Assembly: GCF_024586455.1 (NCBI RefSeq)
Contig: NW_026089623.1
Coordinates: 9,582,204-9,646,203 of the forward strand
Source of the DNA: Bactrocera neohumeralis
Taxonomy: Eukaryota > Arthropoda > Insecta > Diptera > Tephritidae
Direction: 5' to 3'
Length of the DNA stretch: 64,000 bases
This document shows, one piece after another, positions 9,671 through 19,629 of this stretch; position 1 is the stretch's first letter; each line of letters opens with the position of its first letter. The notes under the pieces were generated by a model. That model was not told the origin of the DNA, did no database searches, and was given only the letters and a program-made list of their open reading frames with translations. A program made the position numbers and the translations under genes.

Positions 9671-10756
9671 TTACTTTTTGAAGATAATTTCATTTAAATG
9701 TTGACCGCGGCTGCGTCTTAGGTGGTCCATTCGGAAAGTCCAATTTTGGGCAACTTTTTCGAGCATTTCGGCCGGAATAGCCCGAATTTCTTCGGAAATG
9801 TTGTCTTCCAAAGCTGGAATAGTTGCTGGCTTATTTCTGTAGACTTTAGACTTGACGTAGCCCCACAAAAAATAGTCTAAAGGCGTTAAATCGCATGATC
9901 TTGGTGGCCAACTTACGGGTCCATTTCTTGAGATGAATTGTTCTCCGAAGTTTTCCCTCAAAATGGCCATAGAATCGCGAGCTGTGTGGCATGTAGCGCC
10001 ATCTTGTTGAAACCACATGTCAACCAAGTTCAGTTCTTCCATTTTTGGCAACAAAAAGTTTGTTAGCATCGAACGATAGCGATCGCCATTCACCGTAACG
10101 TTGCGTCCAACAGCATCTTTGAAAAAATACGGTCCAATGATTCCACCAGCGTACAAACCACACCAAACAGTGCATTTTTCGGAATGCATGGGCAGTTCTT
10201 GAACGGCTTCTGGTTGCTCTTCACCCCAAATGCGGCAATTTTGCTTATTTACGTAGCCATTCAACCAGAAATGAGCCTCATCGCTGAACAAAATTTGTCG
10301 ATAAAAAAGCGGATTTTCTGCCAACTTTTCTAGGGCCCATTCACTGAAAATTCGACGTTGTGGCAGATCGTTCGGCTTCAGTTCTTGCACGAGCTGTATT
10401 TTATACGGTTTTACACCAAGATCTTTGCGTAAAATCTTCCATGTGGTCGAATAACACAAACCCAATTGCTGCGAACGGCGACGAATCGACATTTCACGGT
10501 CTTCAGCCACACTCTCAGAAACAGACGCAATATTCTCTTCTGTACGCACTGTACGCATTCGTGTGGTTGGTTTAATGTCCAATAAAGTAAACTGAGTGCG
10601 AAACTTGGTCACAATCGCATTAATTGTTTGCTCACTTGGTCGATTATGTAGACCATAAATCGGACGTAAAGCGCGAAACACATTTCGAACCGAACACTGA
10701 TTTTGGTAATAAAATTCAATGATTTGCAAGCGTTGCTCGTTAGTAAGTCTATTCAT
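9671..10756 (-). CDS. DD41D mariner transposase, apparently intact
   Basis: This 361-aa cut-and-paste transposase has a normal family length. The N-terminus (about residues 5-60) is a helix-turn-helix that would bind the TIR, and a second HTH lies around residues 85-115. The catalytic triad is visible: D159 in LFSDEAHFW, D252 in FQQDGATCHTA and D294 in CDLTPLDYFLWGY. There are 41 residues between the second and third aspartates, hence DD41D rather than mariner DD34D. The ATG at 10756 lies 113 bp inside the right TIR, a normal leader length. There are no internal stops, unlike nearly every other TE ORF here, so this copy could be recent and functional; activity is inference. Confidence 0.93.
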   Translation of the reverse strand: MNRLTNEQRLQIIEFYYQNQCSVRNVFRALRPIYGLHNRPSEQTINAIVTKFRTQFTLLDIKPTTRMRTVRTEENIASVSESVAEDREMSIRRRSQQLGLCYSTTWKILRKDLGVKPYKIQLVQELKPNDLPQRRIFSEWALEKLAENPLFYRQILFSDEAHFWLNGYVNKQNCRIWGEEQPEAVQELPMHSEKCTVWCGLYAGGIIGPYFFKDAVGRNVTVNGDRYRSMLTNFLLPKMEELNLVDMWFQQDGATCHTARDSMAILRENFGEQFISRNGPVSWPPRSCDLTPLDYFLWGYVKSKVYRNKPATIPALEDNISEEIRAIPAEMLEKVAQNWTFRMDHLRRSRGQHLNEIIFKK

Positions 10757-10845
10757 GATGAAATGTCAAAGCATACTGAGCATCTTTCTCTTTGACACCA
10801 TGTCTGAAATCCCACGTGATCTGTCAAATACTAATGCATGAAAAT

Positions 10846-10869
10846 CCTAACCTCAAAAAAATCACCCGA
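10846..10869 (-). repeat. Mariner right terminal inverted repeat
   Basis: Read on the minus strand it begins TCGGGTGATTTTTTTGAGG, matching the left TIR at 9565, and is followed on the plus strand by the TA duplication at 10870-10871. Confidence 0.85.
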
Positions 10870-10871
10870 TA

Positions 10872-12570
10872 TTAGTTTGTTATATAGTTGTTTTTTCAAA
10901 TGGAGCAATTCAAATTAAAAAAGTTTAATTTCATTTTTAATAAATTGACAAATCCGCAAATTTCTTCCAATTTCGAAAATCTTTATGACTCATTTGCACA
11001 CAGTAGCATATGGATGGATTGGTGCAAGTATTGGCCCAAATGGCTCGATGTACCGAATCTACGGACATCATGGTAGACCCGGAAGAAAAAAAAACCATAC
11101 ATACACGATAGACTAAAGCTTTGTGGCGATTTTGGCCAGTAAAACTGTCGTAAAATTGGTTAGGATAGTGTTGATTCTTCTAATGATCCTGTACTATATA
11201 TCTACAATATTAAGATATTTATAGAGAGCTGAAGATTGGAAACCTGTTTACAATATTGTTCGTTGTCTTCTTGTTGTTGTTGTCTTGTTGTTGATTGTAT
11301 ACGTCGACAGGACTTCCCTACGGGTGCCGGTGTATGTCCCGGTGTTGGAGACTCCTGTGCATAAAAACGGTTTTAGCAGCGAACTTTTAACCCACGAATC
11401 GAGTTTGTTCATTGCGGGAATATTGCTCCGTCTGGAGTTGTGGATTGTGCCCCTGCGATATCGCTTTCGTCGACCGCTTGGGTCATCGTTGCTACTGAGG
11501 GCGCCTGCGCGTAAGTCGCATCCTTCAATGAGTTTAGACGCACGCACTCAGAGAAAGGCTGCCAGATGGAGTGGTCTGTTCTATCGAATTTGGACACCCT
11601 AGATGGGCTCTAAGTAACCGATTGATTTGCCACGGATACCAGAACGGCTTGTAATAGCAGGTCAGTTGCGAAATAAGTTAAAACGAATGAACAGTTCCCG
11701 ACGATGAGCGACAGGAGCGGAGGATGCGGTAAAAAGCTGACTGATCCGCTGAAACTGAAGAAACAGGTATCTAAATCATGCACTAGCATGATGAACAGTA
11801 AAAAAGAAAACAGGCACGACGAACTCATAATGCAATATGGAGACGCCTGTTCACCTTGTTAGATACGGCTGTTAAGATATTTTAACCGGTACATAACGTG
11901 GCGCACTGGGAGTTTTTGAAATTCTAATAATGACTTCTCTGTTGTTCAGGTGGATAATGTGATGTGAACTTGTTCTGCCGAAGTGTCAGCCGTGACAAAA
12001 AGAAAAGAATGGAAACCAAAACATGAAATAACAACAACAATAGAAGCAAGATTTACGCCACAATGAGCAACGCAACAAGCAAAGCTCCACAGGCAGACCG
12101 GTCCCAAAGAACACCGAGTATAGATATATATTCCTCTAAGCGTGCCCCAAGAATATATAAGTAGATCGGCCACAAAAGTCCTTAGTGTGTAGAAACCAAC
12201 GTGGGCAAGGTCGTCGTCACTAGCGTTACAAAAAAGGACGTCGCAGGCCAAAGTGGTACAATCACTTGCAGAACACATGACGGAACTACGAGAGGGAATT
12301 GAGAAGTTGTCAGAGACCACCACAACACCATCAACAACAACTTAAAGGATCTGCTAAGCAACATAGCAATGCTGTATGACAGAGCTCAAGAGGAGGCTTC
12401 ACAAAATGAAAGAAAAGAACATATTAAACATGCCCGCAACCACGGATATAAAGCCAAAAAGATCCCATAACGAAAAACAGGCCAAACGACGAACTCTACT
12501 ATATAAGAACAAAATAATGAATGAAGAAGCGCCAAAAGGACCAAAGGAGGATATGTCCATCACTGATACC
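10872..12570. other. No recognisable gene; AT-rich then mixed-composition sequence
   Basis: The first 370 bp are AT-rich and empty. A short GTT-type microsatellite lies at about 11262-11295. From about 11300 to 12330 base composition is balanced, suggesting eroded coding DNA of a retroelement, but I recognise no domain in any frame. From 12376 a short lysine-rich frame runs into the RTE fragment and is probably its flank or remnant. Confidence 0.5.
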
Positions 12571-13478
12571 ACAGAAGTCTCCGGATCGAAAAACCACCAA
12601 CCAGATCGATAATATTGTGATATGTAGACAGAGGACATGTCTCCAGAGCTTTAGACGGGCGTACGCTTCGAGGTCCTAACGAAATTTCTACGAAAAGATG
12701 CGGCGACTATTAGAAGGTTTCAAGACTGGAGCATACTCTTGAAGAACCCCCAGAGGTGATCTAGTGACTGATGCCCAGAGCATAATAAAATTATGGAGGG
12801 AACACTCTCCAGTCTGCTGAATGGCAGTGAAATTTTGGAAAAGACCCGTGAAAGGAGAATCGACACACACCAACTCTTCGTCGATTTCAAAGCTGCCTTT
12901 ATGCCGCGATGACTGAATATGGTATCCCCGCAAAAATAATACGGTTATGTAAACTGACGTTGAACAACACCAAAAGCTCCGTCATGATCAGAAAGGACAT
13001 CTCCGAGCCGTTAGACACCAAACGAGGTTTTAGACAAGGCGACTCCCTTTTCGTGGACTTCTTCAACCTAATTCAGGAGAAAATAATTCGAGATTCAGAA
13101 CTAAACAGAGAAGGCACCATCTTCTATAAAAGTGTACAGTTGTTGGCGCATACTGATGATATTGATATCATGGCGTTGGCCACGGCTGTATGAGATATAC
13201 GACGACATTGACATAGTTCAGCGAATTAAAAGACAGCGGCTGCACTGGCTAGGTCATGTCGTCCGAATGGACGAAAACACTCCAGCTCTGAAAGTATTCG
13301 ACGCTGTACCCGCCGGGGGAAGCAGAGGAAGAGGAAGACCTCCACTTAGTTGGAAAGACCAGGTGAAGGAAGTCCTGACTTCGCTTGGAATCTCCATTTG
13401 ACGCCACCTTGCGAATAGAAGAAACGACGGGCGCGCTGTTGTTAACTCGGTTTCTACGCCAGTAAAGAAGAAATACGA
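12571..13478 (+). pseudogene. RTE-clade LINE copy with three internal deletions
   Basis: Pieces of the RTE ORF are joined in order. First comes the end of the endonuclease (SGSKNHQPDR block, ending GRGPN-like at 12680). A jump follows to the linker before RT (12682-12830), then at 12832 a jump to KTRERRIDTH...F. RT motifs follow (RQGDSLFVDFFN; the catalytic region reads HTDD instead of YADD). Another jump near 13185 goes to YEIYDDIDIVQRIKRQRLHWLGHVVRMD and the GRGRPPLSWKDQVKEVL 3' region. The copy ends in the family's terminal sequence near 13475 with an AAAGAAGAA tail. It is non-functional. Confidence 0.78.
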
Positions 13479-13599
13479 AATACAATGACCATCTTAATAG
13501 AAATCGGTAATCACAACCATATCCAAAAATTTAAGCAACCAAAGGCACAAAGCAGAGGCTGGAAAGTAGAAACCCTAGATGAAGAATTATCAAGCTGAT

Positions 13600-14325
13600 G
13601 TTAGATGGAAACCTTAATAAAGCGCCAGACCCGGAACGACAGGCTGAGTATTTAGAAAAAAAAGCCTGTGATGACGACTATCGACAGAGTTCGCAAGACT
13701 GAACGAGTGATTTAAGAGAAAGCAAAATGAAATCAAAACGCCATTAATAAGAGCAAAGCCGAATACATCAAAGATCTGTGCAAACAAGTTGAAGAAAGTC
13801 AATGTAGAAAAGAAATTTGTTTAGGTCAAAGGTCATATTATTTAAAGCTGTGGTACAAACCCTGTTTGCCACGCAAACCACATATACAAAGATATTGTAT
13901 GGAGGAAACTGTAGCAGTGAGTTATTGCTAGAAAAAGTCACTGAAGCAGCGGTAAGATTCGCCAACAACGAAGCATCAGGGTTTGATGGAATACCAAACA
14001 AAACCTAAAAGACTGCAATTAGACACAATACCGCTCCGTTTGCAGAATTGTTTACGCAATGTCTACGAAAGGGCATATTCCCTAAAATCTGGAAGAGGGA
14101 GAGACTGGTTCTCATACAGAAACCAAATGACCAAGTCGGGGTGCCAAGCTCGTATCGACCACAATGTATTCTTGACACGAATGGAAAAATATTGGAGCGG
14201 ATAGTACTATATGTATACACCTGGAACAGTAGCTTGAAAAGCAAAAGTCAGGATTGGCCCAAAATCTCTGTATTGGTTTTCGCAGGAACAGGTCAACAGT
14301 TGATGCAATTAAAAAATTAACCGAT
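13600..14325 (+). pseudogene. R1-like LINE reverse transcriptase fragment
   Basis: These are remains of the RT of a second LINE type. Across shifting frames one can read a KSKAEYIKDLCKQVEE linker (13742-13800), a VTEAAVRFANNEASGFDGIPN block (about 13935-13995), and FTQCLRKGIFPKIWKRERLVLIQKPN...SSYRPQCILDTNGKILERI (14050-14210). These are RT motifs 0-2 of R1/TRAS-like elements. No catalytic motif is preserved, and the fragment is truncated at both ends. Confidence 0.7.
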
Positions 14326-14459
14326 CGGTGGTTTCGCAAGGAAAATTTATAAGCTAAAAGCAGCGGAGCTTCGGAGTTAGTATTAGGCGGCCTGCTCTAC
14401 AAGTTCTGCAGAATAAGAAACCTGGCATCTATAACGAATCGTGCATGCCGTACGCAATA

Positions 14460-14730
14460 CGATGGTACATTTTGAAGATTTCCTGGGAAACCCGCCAACA
14501 AAGGGGAGAACTATCGTCCAATAAATCTCCTCTCCCCAGTAGTGAAGACACTTGAGGCCTTGCTATTCCCGACCTTTACTCACCACCTGAGCCTATCAAA
14601 CCACCAGCATGGATTCCGAAAAGTGCACAGTACCACCACAGCACTTACCGTCGTAAACGCTCAGATAGTTCAGATAGCCTTAACCAGAAACAATCCTGTG
14701 AGAGAACGATCCTCGTAGCGTTGGACTGTT
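14460..14730 (+). pseudogene. Jockey/I-like LINE reverse transcriptase fragment
   Basis: A third LINE type: GNPPTKGENYRPINLLSPVVKTLEALLFPTF, then LSNHQHGFRKVHSTTTAL and RTILVALDC can be read with frame changes. These are RT motifs 1-3 of Jockey/I-type elements. The same family appears as another short fragment at 32090-32320. Both ends are lost. Confidence 0.65.
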
Positions 14731-14764
14731 TCTGTGAGTGGTGCAAGCCGAAAATGCAGCGTTC

Positions 14765-14970
14765 GATAAAGCAGGGATACGCGGGAAGAGGTCGCTGATG
14801 AAGACTGTGCTGTGAGACCTGTGACTTCATTAAACACCGACAATTTGACTCGTGTGCGTAAAGTTTTGAACTCAGACCGTCTATTAAGTATTAATTTAAT
14901 TGCCCAGATGCTAAGTTTATCAAAATCGGTGTGTTTAAATGAGTTAAGCACACTTATACCCACTTAACAA
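14765..14970 (+). pseudogene. Old mariner transposase fragment (second HTH region)
   Basis: In one frame this reads REEVADEDCAVRPVTS, then NLTRVRKVLNSDRLLSINLI and AQMLSLSKSV. That is the linker (GRP-type motif) and second helix-turn-helix of an SETMAR/mauritiana-like mariner transposase. The frame stops near 14966. No TIRs were found, so it is an internal scrap. Confidence 0.6.
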
Positions 14971-15560
14971 AAAGGATGGGACTTACAATTCGATCAACAC
15001 AAGCCGCACATCAACGTTCGCTGAGACACTGCGCCGCTACTCTACCGCGAGAATTCGATCGCCAGCTCCACAAGTCGGAACAGGATTCTCGCCGCCGCGT
15101 TTGTCGACACTTCTTTTTATTAAAATTAAATCATGTAACATTTATGTATATTATAATTCCGTTGATGAGATTTTATACCAACACAAAAAACAAACAAAAT
15201 TCATTTTTATTAAACATAAATTTCGCATACTTTTAAACATGGTCCTTCGAGCCTTACCTTAAATTAAAAAAAAAAAATAAAATAAATTAAATATAAATGG
15301 TAATAGAAAACAAAAGAAAGTTCGGTAAGAAAGTGCAGTGACACAAAACAAAATAAAACCCAGTGACTCAAACAAACAGAACAACAAAAAAATAAAAAGA
15401 TAGCTTATCCATACATATGTATGTACAAATATGTATATCAGTGAGGTGACAAAAATGTGAAAAGAGTGGTTTTCTGGTGAAGTGACAGAAAAAAAACAAA
15501 GTCTTAAGAAAAATTAAACTACCAAACAGGTTAAGCAAACAAAAAAGCAATAAGCAACTC
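14971..15560. other. AT-rich sequence without recognised features
   Basis: A GC-richer 110-bp patch at about 14990-15105 is followed by AT-rich sequence with A-runs. No element termini or coding homology were recognised. Confidence 0.5.
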
Positions 15561-15878
15561 CGCGAAACTTAACAAGTAAGGAAGGGCTAAGTTCGGGTGT
15601 CACCGATCATTTTATACTCTCGCATGATAGAGTGATAATCGAGATTTCATTATCCGTCATTTACATATTTTTTATTTTGCTGTAAAATTAATTAGATTAG
15701 ATCAATTTGTGTACTTTGAGTATTGAATTGTAATTTCATTTCCTAATGTATACTATATATTATACAGAGAAGGCTTCAGATGGAATTCAAAATAGCTTTA
15801 TATTGGAAAAAGGCGTGGTTGTTAACCGATTTCACCCATATTTCGTACATGTTATCAGGGTGTTAAGAAAATATTATA

Positions 15879-16394
15879 ATAGGTTGTCAAAAAAGTCTTG
15901 CGGTATTTCCGCTAGTTGGCGCTGAAAGCGCGTAGTTCTAGTTTTATTCGTCGCATCGGGTCATGCTATACCTTTTTGGAAAGCTCATTTCACGCGCTAA
16001 CACGTGTTTGACTGATTGTCGTTTCTTTTAAGTCGTTCGTGAGTTATAGCGTCACAAACATGGAGCAAAATAAAGAGAAAATACGGCATATTTTACAGTA
16101 CTACTACGATAAAGGCAAAAATACATCTCAAGCCGCCAATAAAATTTGTGCAGTTTATGGACCCGATACAGTTTCCATTTCCACCGCACAACGATGGTTT
16201 CAACGTTTTCGTTCTGGTGTAGAGGTGTTCGAAGATGCGCCACGCTCCGGAAGGCCTGTCGTCGAAAATTGCGACCGGCATAGTAGCAGCCGTAGCATCG
16301 GTCAATTGCTGGGCATGAGTCATCAAAAATTCATTTCAATTTCAATAAAAAAAAAATTCAATAATAAAACCGCAAAATTTTTTTGGCAACCCAT
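15879..16394 (+). mobile_element. Internally deleted mariner (non-autonomous), copy 1
   Basis: This 516-bp element has inverted termini ATAGGTTGTCAAAAAAGTC and its imperfect complement ending GGCAACCCAT. A TA lies on the left (15877-15878) and a mutated CA on the right. It encodes only the N-terminus of the transposase, because the interior between the GMSHQ codon and the right end is deleted. The identical deletion junction occurs in the copy at 42103-42655, so both descend from one deleted source element. Confidence 0.85.
16060..16363 (+). pseudogene. Mariner transposase N-terminal remnant, copy 1
   Basis: The first about 90 codons of a SETMAR-like mariner transposase start at MEQNKEKIRHILQYYYDKGK. 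The two-HTH DNA-binding region is present (TAQRWFQRFRSG, then RPVVENC). Relative to the copy at 42289, 27 bases (nine codons) are missing just after VVENCD. After GMSHQ the homology stops at the deletion junction and reads into right-terminal AT-rich sequence. The catalytic DDE/D domain is entirely absent, so it could at most bind TIRs. Confidence 0.8.
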
Positions 16395-17009
16395 CATACC
16401 GAATTTCATTGAAATCGGTAGAGTAGTTCCTGAGATATGGTTTTTGGTTCATAAGTGGGCGACGCCACGCCCAATTTCAATTTTTAAAAAAAGCCTGGGT
16501 GCAGCTTCCTTCTGCAATTTCTTCCGTAAAATTTAGTGTTTCTGACGTTTTTTGTTAGTCGGTTAACGCACTTTTAGTGATTTTCAACATAACCTTTGTA
16601 TGGGAGGTGGGCGTGGTTATTATCCGATTTCGTCCATTTTTGAACTGTATATGGGAATGTCTGAAGGAAACGACTCTATAGAGTTTGGTAGACATAGTTT
16701 TAGGACTTACAAACAACCGTTGTGTGAACAAAACTATAATACTCTCCTTAGCAACTTCTGGAGGATGGAGTCATGTGTAGAAGTTCACGCAAGTGAGGAA
16801 AGTTCTCTGATCGCCATTCACTTGGGAGTGGCCAGAAACGATTCTGTTACACATGGCTCAAGCAGCTCACTACTTCCGGTCTTTGACCAAGTATCCTCTG
16901 GGTAGCCTAAGAACATCCGTTCGAAGGCGAGCTAATGTGAGAAGGCGAAACATTCCCTACATAGGGTTGTGCGCTGGGCTTGGGACCCGCCACGTAAAAA
17001 ACAATACCA

Positions 17010-17858
17010 ATGAAAAATAAAACACAGCCTCGGATGAGAGACCCCCCTTTTGATGACGACCATGGCAAACGGAATAAGGACTACGATTTGAGGGCATGCA
17101 CCTGGAATGTCCGGACCCTTAATTGGGAAGGTGCCGCTGCCCAGCTGGTTGATGTCCTCGCAAAAATAAAGGCTGACATCACCGCCGTCCAAGAAATGCG
17201 ATGGACGGGGCAAGGACAGAGACGAGTAGGTCCTTGTGACAGTTACTACAGTGGCCATATAAAGGAGCGCAAGTTTGGTGTTGGATTCGTGGTGGGAGAG
17301 AGACTCCGTTGCCGAGTACTATCATTCACTCCGGTGAATGAACGTCTAGCCACAATCCGCATCAAAGCGAGGTTCTTCAACATATAGCTGATTTGCGCCC
17401 ACTCCCCGGCGGAAGAGAAGGACGATGTGACCAAAGATGCCTTCTATGAGCGCTTGGAGCGCGCTTATGAGAGCTGCCCCCGCCACGATGTCAAAATCGT
17501 GCTTGGCGACTTTAACGCCAGGGTGGGTAAAGAAGGTATCTTTGGCACTACGGTCGGTAAATTCAGCCTCCACGAGGAAACATCCCCAAGTGGCTTGAGG
17601 CTGATCGACTTCGCCGTTGCCCGAAATATTGTTATTTGTAGTACTAGATTCCAGCATAAAACGATTCATCAAGCTACCTGGCTGTCTCCGGATCGAAAAA
17701 CTACCAACCAGATCGATCATGTTGTGACAGATGGAAGACACGTCTCCAGTGTTTTAGATGTGCGTGCGCTCCGAGGTCCTAACATCGACTCGGACCACTA
17801 TCTTGTTGCAGCCAAGATTCGCACCCGCCTCTGTGCAGCAAAAAACGCACGCCAATAA
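17010..17858 (+). pseudogene. RTE ORF, AP-endonuclease domain
   Basis: This domain would nick target DNA. The start ATG at 17010 gives a short basic leader, then RACTWNVRTL, ITAVQEMRWTG (catalytic Glu), a central block ending in a TAG at 17385-17387, and in the same frame VLGDFNARVG (Asp/Asn) and IDHVVTDGRH...SDHYLV (catalytic Asp-His). A second stop at 17856-17858 follows the domain. All endonuclease motifs are present but the frame has two nonsense codons. Confidence 0.82.
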
Positions 17859-18315
17859 ACACAAGGAAGGTTCGACGTCGAGAAGCTGCAATCACAAAAG
17901 ACAGCCGAACGATTTTCTACTCGGCTTGCACTCCTGCTCTCTGAGAGCACTCATCAACAACTCGGTATAAGGGAACTGTGGGACGGCATTTCAAACTCCT
18001 TACGTACAGCTGCAACCGAAACCATTGCTGGTACGACGAGGAGTGCCGTGTCGCAGCGGAGAGAAAACAGGCTGCCTACCTCGCAACGTTACGATCGACC
18101 ACAACACGTGCGGGATGGGATAGATACTGAGAGTTGAAAAGGGAAGCGAGACGCATTTGCACACAGAAAAAGAAAGAGGCTGAAGTGCGTGAGTACAAAG
18201 AGCTTGATAAGCTGGCCAACAGGGGTAATACTCGAAAATTCTACGAAAAAATGCGGCGGCTTAAATAGGTTTCAAGACCGGAGCATACTCTTGTAGACCC
18301 CCCAAAGGTGATCTA

Positions 18316-19194
18316 GTGACCGATGCCCAGAGCATACTTAAATTATGGAGGGAACACTTCTCCAGTCTGCTGAATGGCAGTGAATGCACAACGCCAGGAG
18401 AAGGCGAACCCGGTTCCCCAATCGATGACGATGGAGCAGACGTTCCATTACCCGTCCATGAAGAAGTTCGAATAGCAATTGCCCGCCTGAAGAACAACAA
18501 AGCGGCGAGGGCCGATGGATTGCCGGCCGAGCTATTCAAACACGGCGACGAAGAACTGATAAGGAGCATGCATCAGCTTCTTTGTAAAATATGGTCGGAC
18601 GAAAGCATGCCCAACGATTGGAATTTAAGTGTGCTATGCCCAATCCATAAAACAGGTGACCCCACAATCTGCGCCAACTACCGTGGGATTAGCCTCCTCA
18701 ACATCGTATATAAGGTTCTATCGAGCGTATTGTGTGAAAGATTAAAGCCCACCGTCAACAAACTGATTGGACCTTATCAGTGTGGCTTCAGACCTTGAAA
18801 AACAACAACCGACCAGATATTCACCATGCGCCAAATCTTGGAAAAGACCCGTGAAAGAAGAATCGACACACACCACCTCTTCGTCGATTTCAAAGCTGCT
18901 TTCGACAGCACGAAAGGGAGCTGCCTTTATGCCGCGATGTCTGAATTTGGTATCCCCGCAAAACTAATACGGCTGTGTAAACTGACGTTGAGCAACACCA
19001 AAAGCTCCGTCAGAATCGGGAAGAACCTCTCCGAGCCGTTCGATACCAAACGAGGTTTCAGACAAGGTGATTCCCTATCGTGCGACTTCTTCAACCAACT
19101 TCTGGAGAGAATAATTCGAGCTGCAGAACTAAATAGAGGAGGTACCATCTTCTATAAGAGTGTATATCTGCTGGCTCAACACCCGCGCCGTTAG
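18316..19194 (+). pseudogene. RTE ORF, reverse transcriptase domain lacking the YADD motif
   Basis: This is the RT of the LINE. Motifs seen: IARLKNNKAARADGLPAELF, LCPIHKTGDPTICANYRGIS, then an in-frame TGA at 18796-18798 in place of glycine (GFRPGK in sister copies), FVDFKAAFDSTK (first catalytic Asp) and RGFRQGDSLSCDFFN. At about 19176 a deletion of roughly 30 bp joins YLLAQ directly to TRAVSSAFS-coding sequence. It removes the YADD catalytic block that the copy at 61831-62661 keeps, so this RT is catalytically dead irrespective of its stops. Confidence 0.85.
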
Positions 19195-19629
19195 TTCTGC
19201 TTTCTCCAGACTGGACAAGGAAGCAAAAGAAATGGGTCTGGCAGTGAACGAGGGCAAGACGAAATATTCCCTGTCATCAAACAAACAGTCGTCGTGCCAC
19301 TTGGCTCCCACGTCGCTGTTGTCAGTTGCAACTTCGAAGTCGTAGATAATTTCGTCTATCTTGGAACCAGCGTAAACAGCACCAACAATGTCAGCCTAGA
19401 AATCCAACGCAGGATAACTCTTGCCAACAGGTGCTACTTCGGACTGAGTAGGCAATTGAGAAGCAAAGTCCTCTCTCGACAAACAAAAGCCAAACTCTAT
19501 AAGTCACTCATAATTCCCGTTCTGCTATGGCCGTTGGAAGGACCAGGTGGAGAAGGACCAGGCTTCGCTTGGAATATCCAATTGGCGCCACGTAGCGAAA
19601 AGAAGAAACGACTGGCGCGCTGTTGCTAA
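19195..19629 (+). pseudogene. RTE ORF, C-terminal region
   Basis: After the deletion the family sequence continues through DKEAKEMGLAVNEGKTKY, the YLGTSVNSTNNVSLEIQRR and LANRCYFGLSRQLRSKVLSR blocks to LIIPVLL. A deletion near 19530 then removes the WAMT...RWLGHV region and joins to the last about 90 bp. Open stretches exist but only as fragments. Confidence 0.75.

Larger units (their letters stand above)
9565..10869 (-). mobile_element. Complete DD41D mariner-family transposon
   Basis: This 1,305-bp element is flanked by TA dinucleotides (9563-9564 and 10870-10871), the Tc1/mariner target duplication. The termini are inverted repeats: TCGGGTGATTTTTT at 9565-9578 is matched exactly by its complement at 10856-10869, with imperfect similarity for another 10-12 bp. 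The transposase gene fills the interior on the minus strand with no stop or frameshift. Length, TIRs, target duplication and intact ORF make this the most complete DNA transposon in the window. DD41D elements of this type (rosa-like) are known from tephritid flies; the placement is by catalytic spacing only. Confidence 0.9.
15565..16760 (+). repeat. Non-coding dispersed repeat, split by a mariner derivative
   Basis: The segment starts with GTAAGGAAGGGCTAAGTTCG and a downstream TTTTATACTCTCGCATGATA, a motif I associate with dispersed fly repeats. It resumes after the mariner insertion at 16395 with TTTCATTGAAATCGGTAGAG and GGTGGGCGTGGTTATTATCC, wording of the same repeat class. The mariner derivative at 15879-16394 interrupts it. 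Extent and class are approximate. Confidence 0.5.

Noticed and set aside
15235..15270. TGGTCCTTCGAGCC resembling a BEL/Pao primer-binding or leader motif
   Set aside because: No LTR termini or pol sequence nearby; a single short match is not enough.
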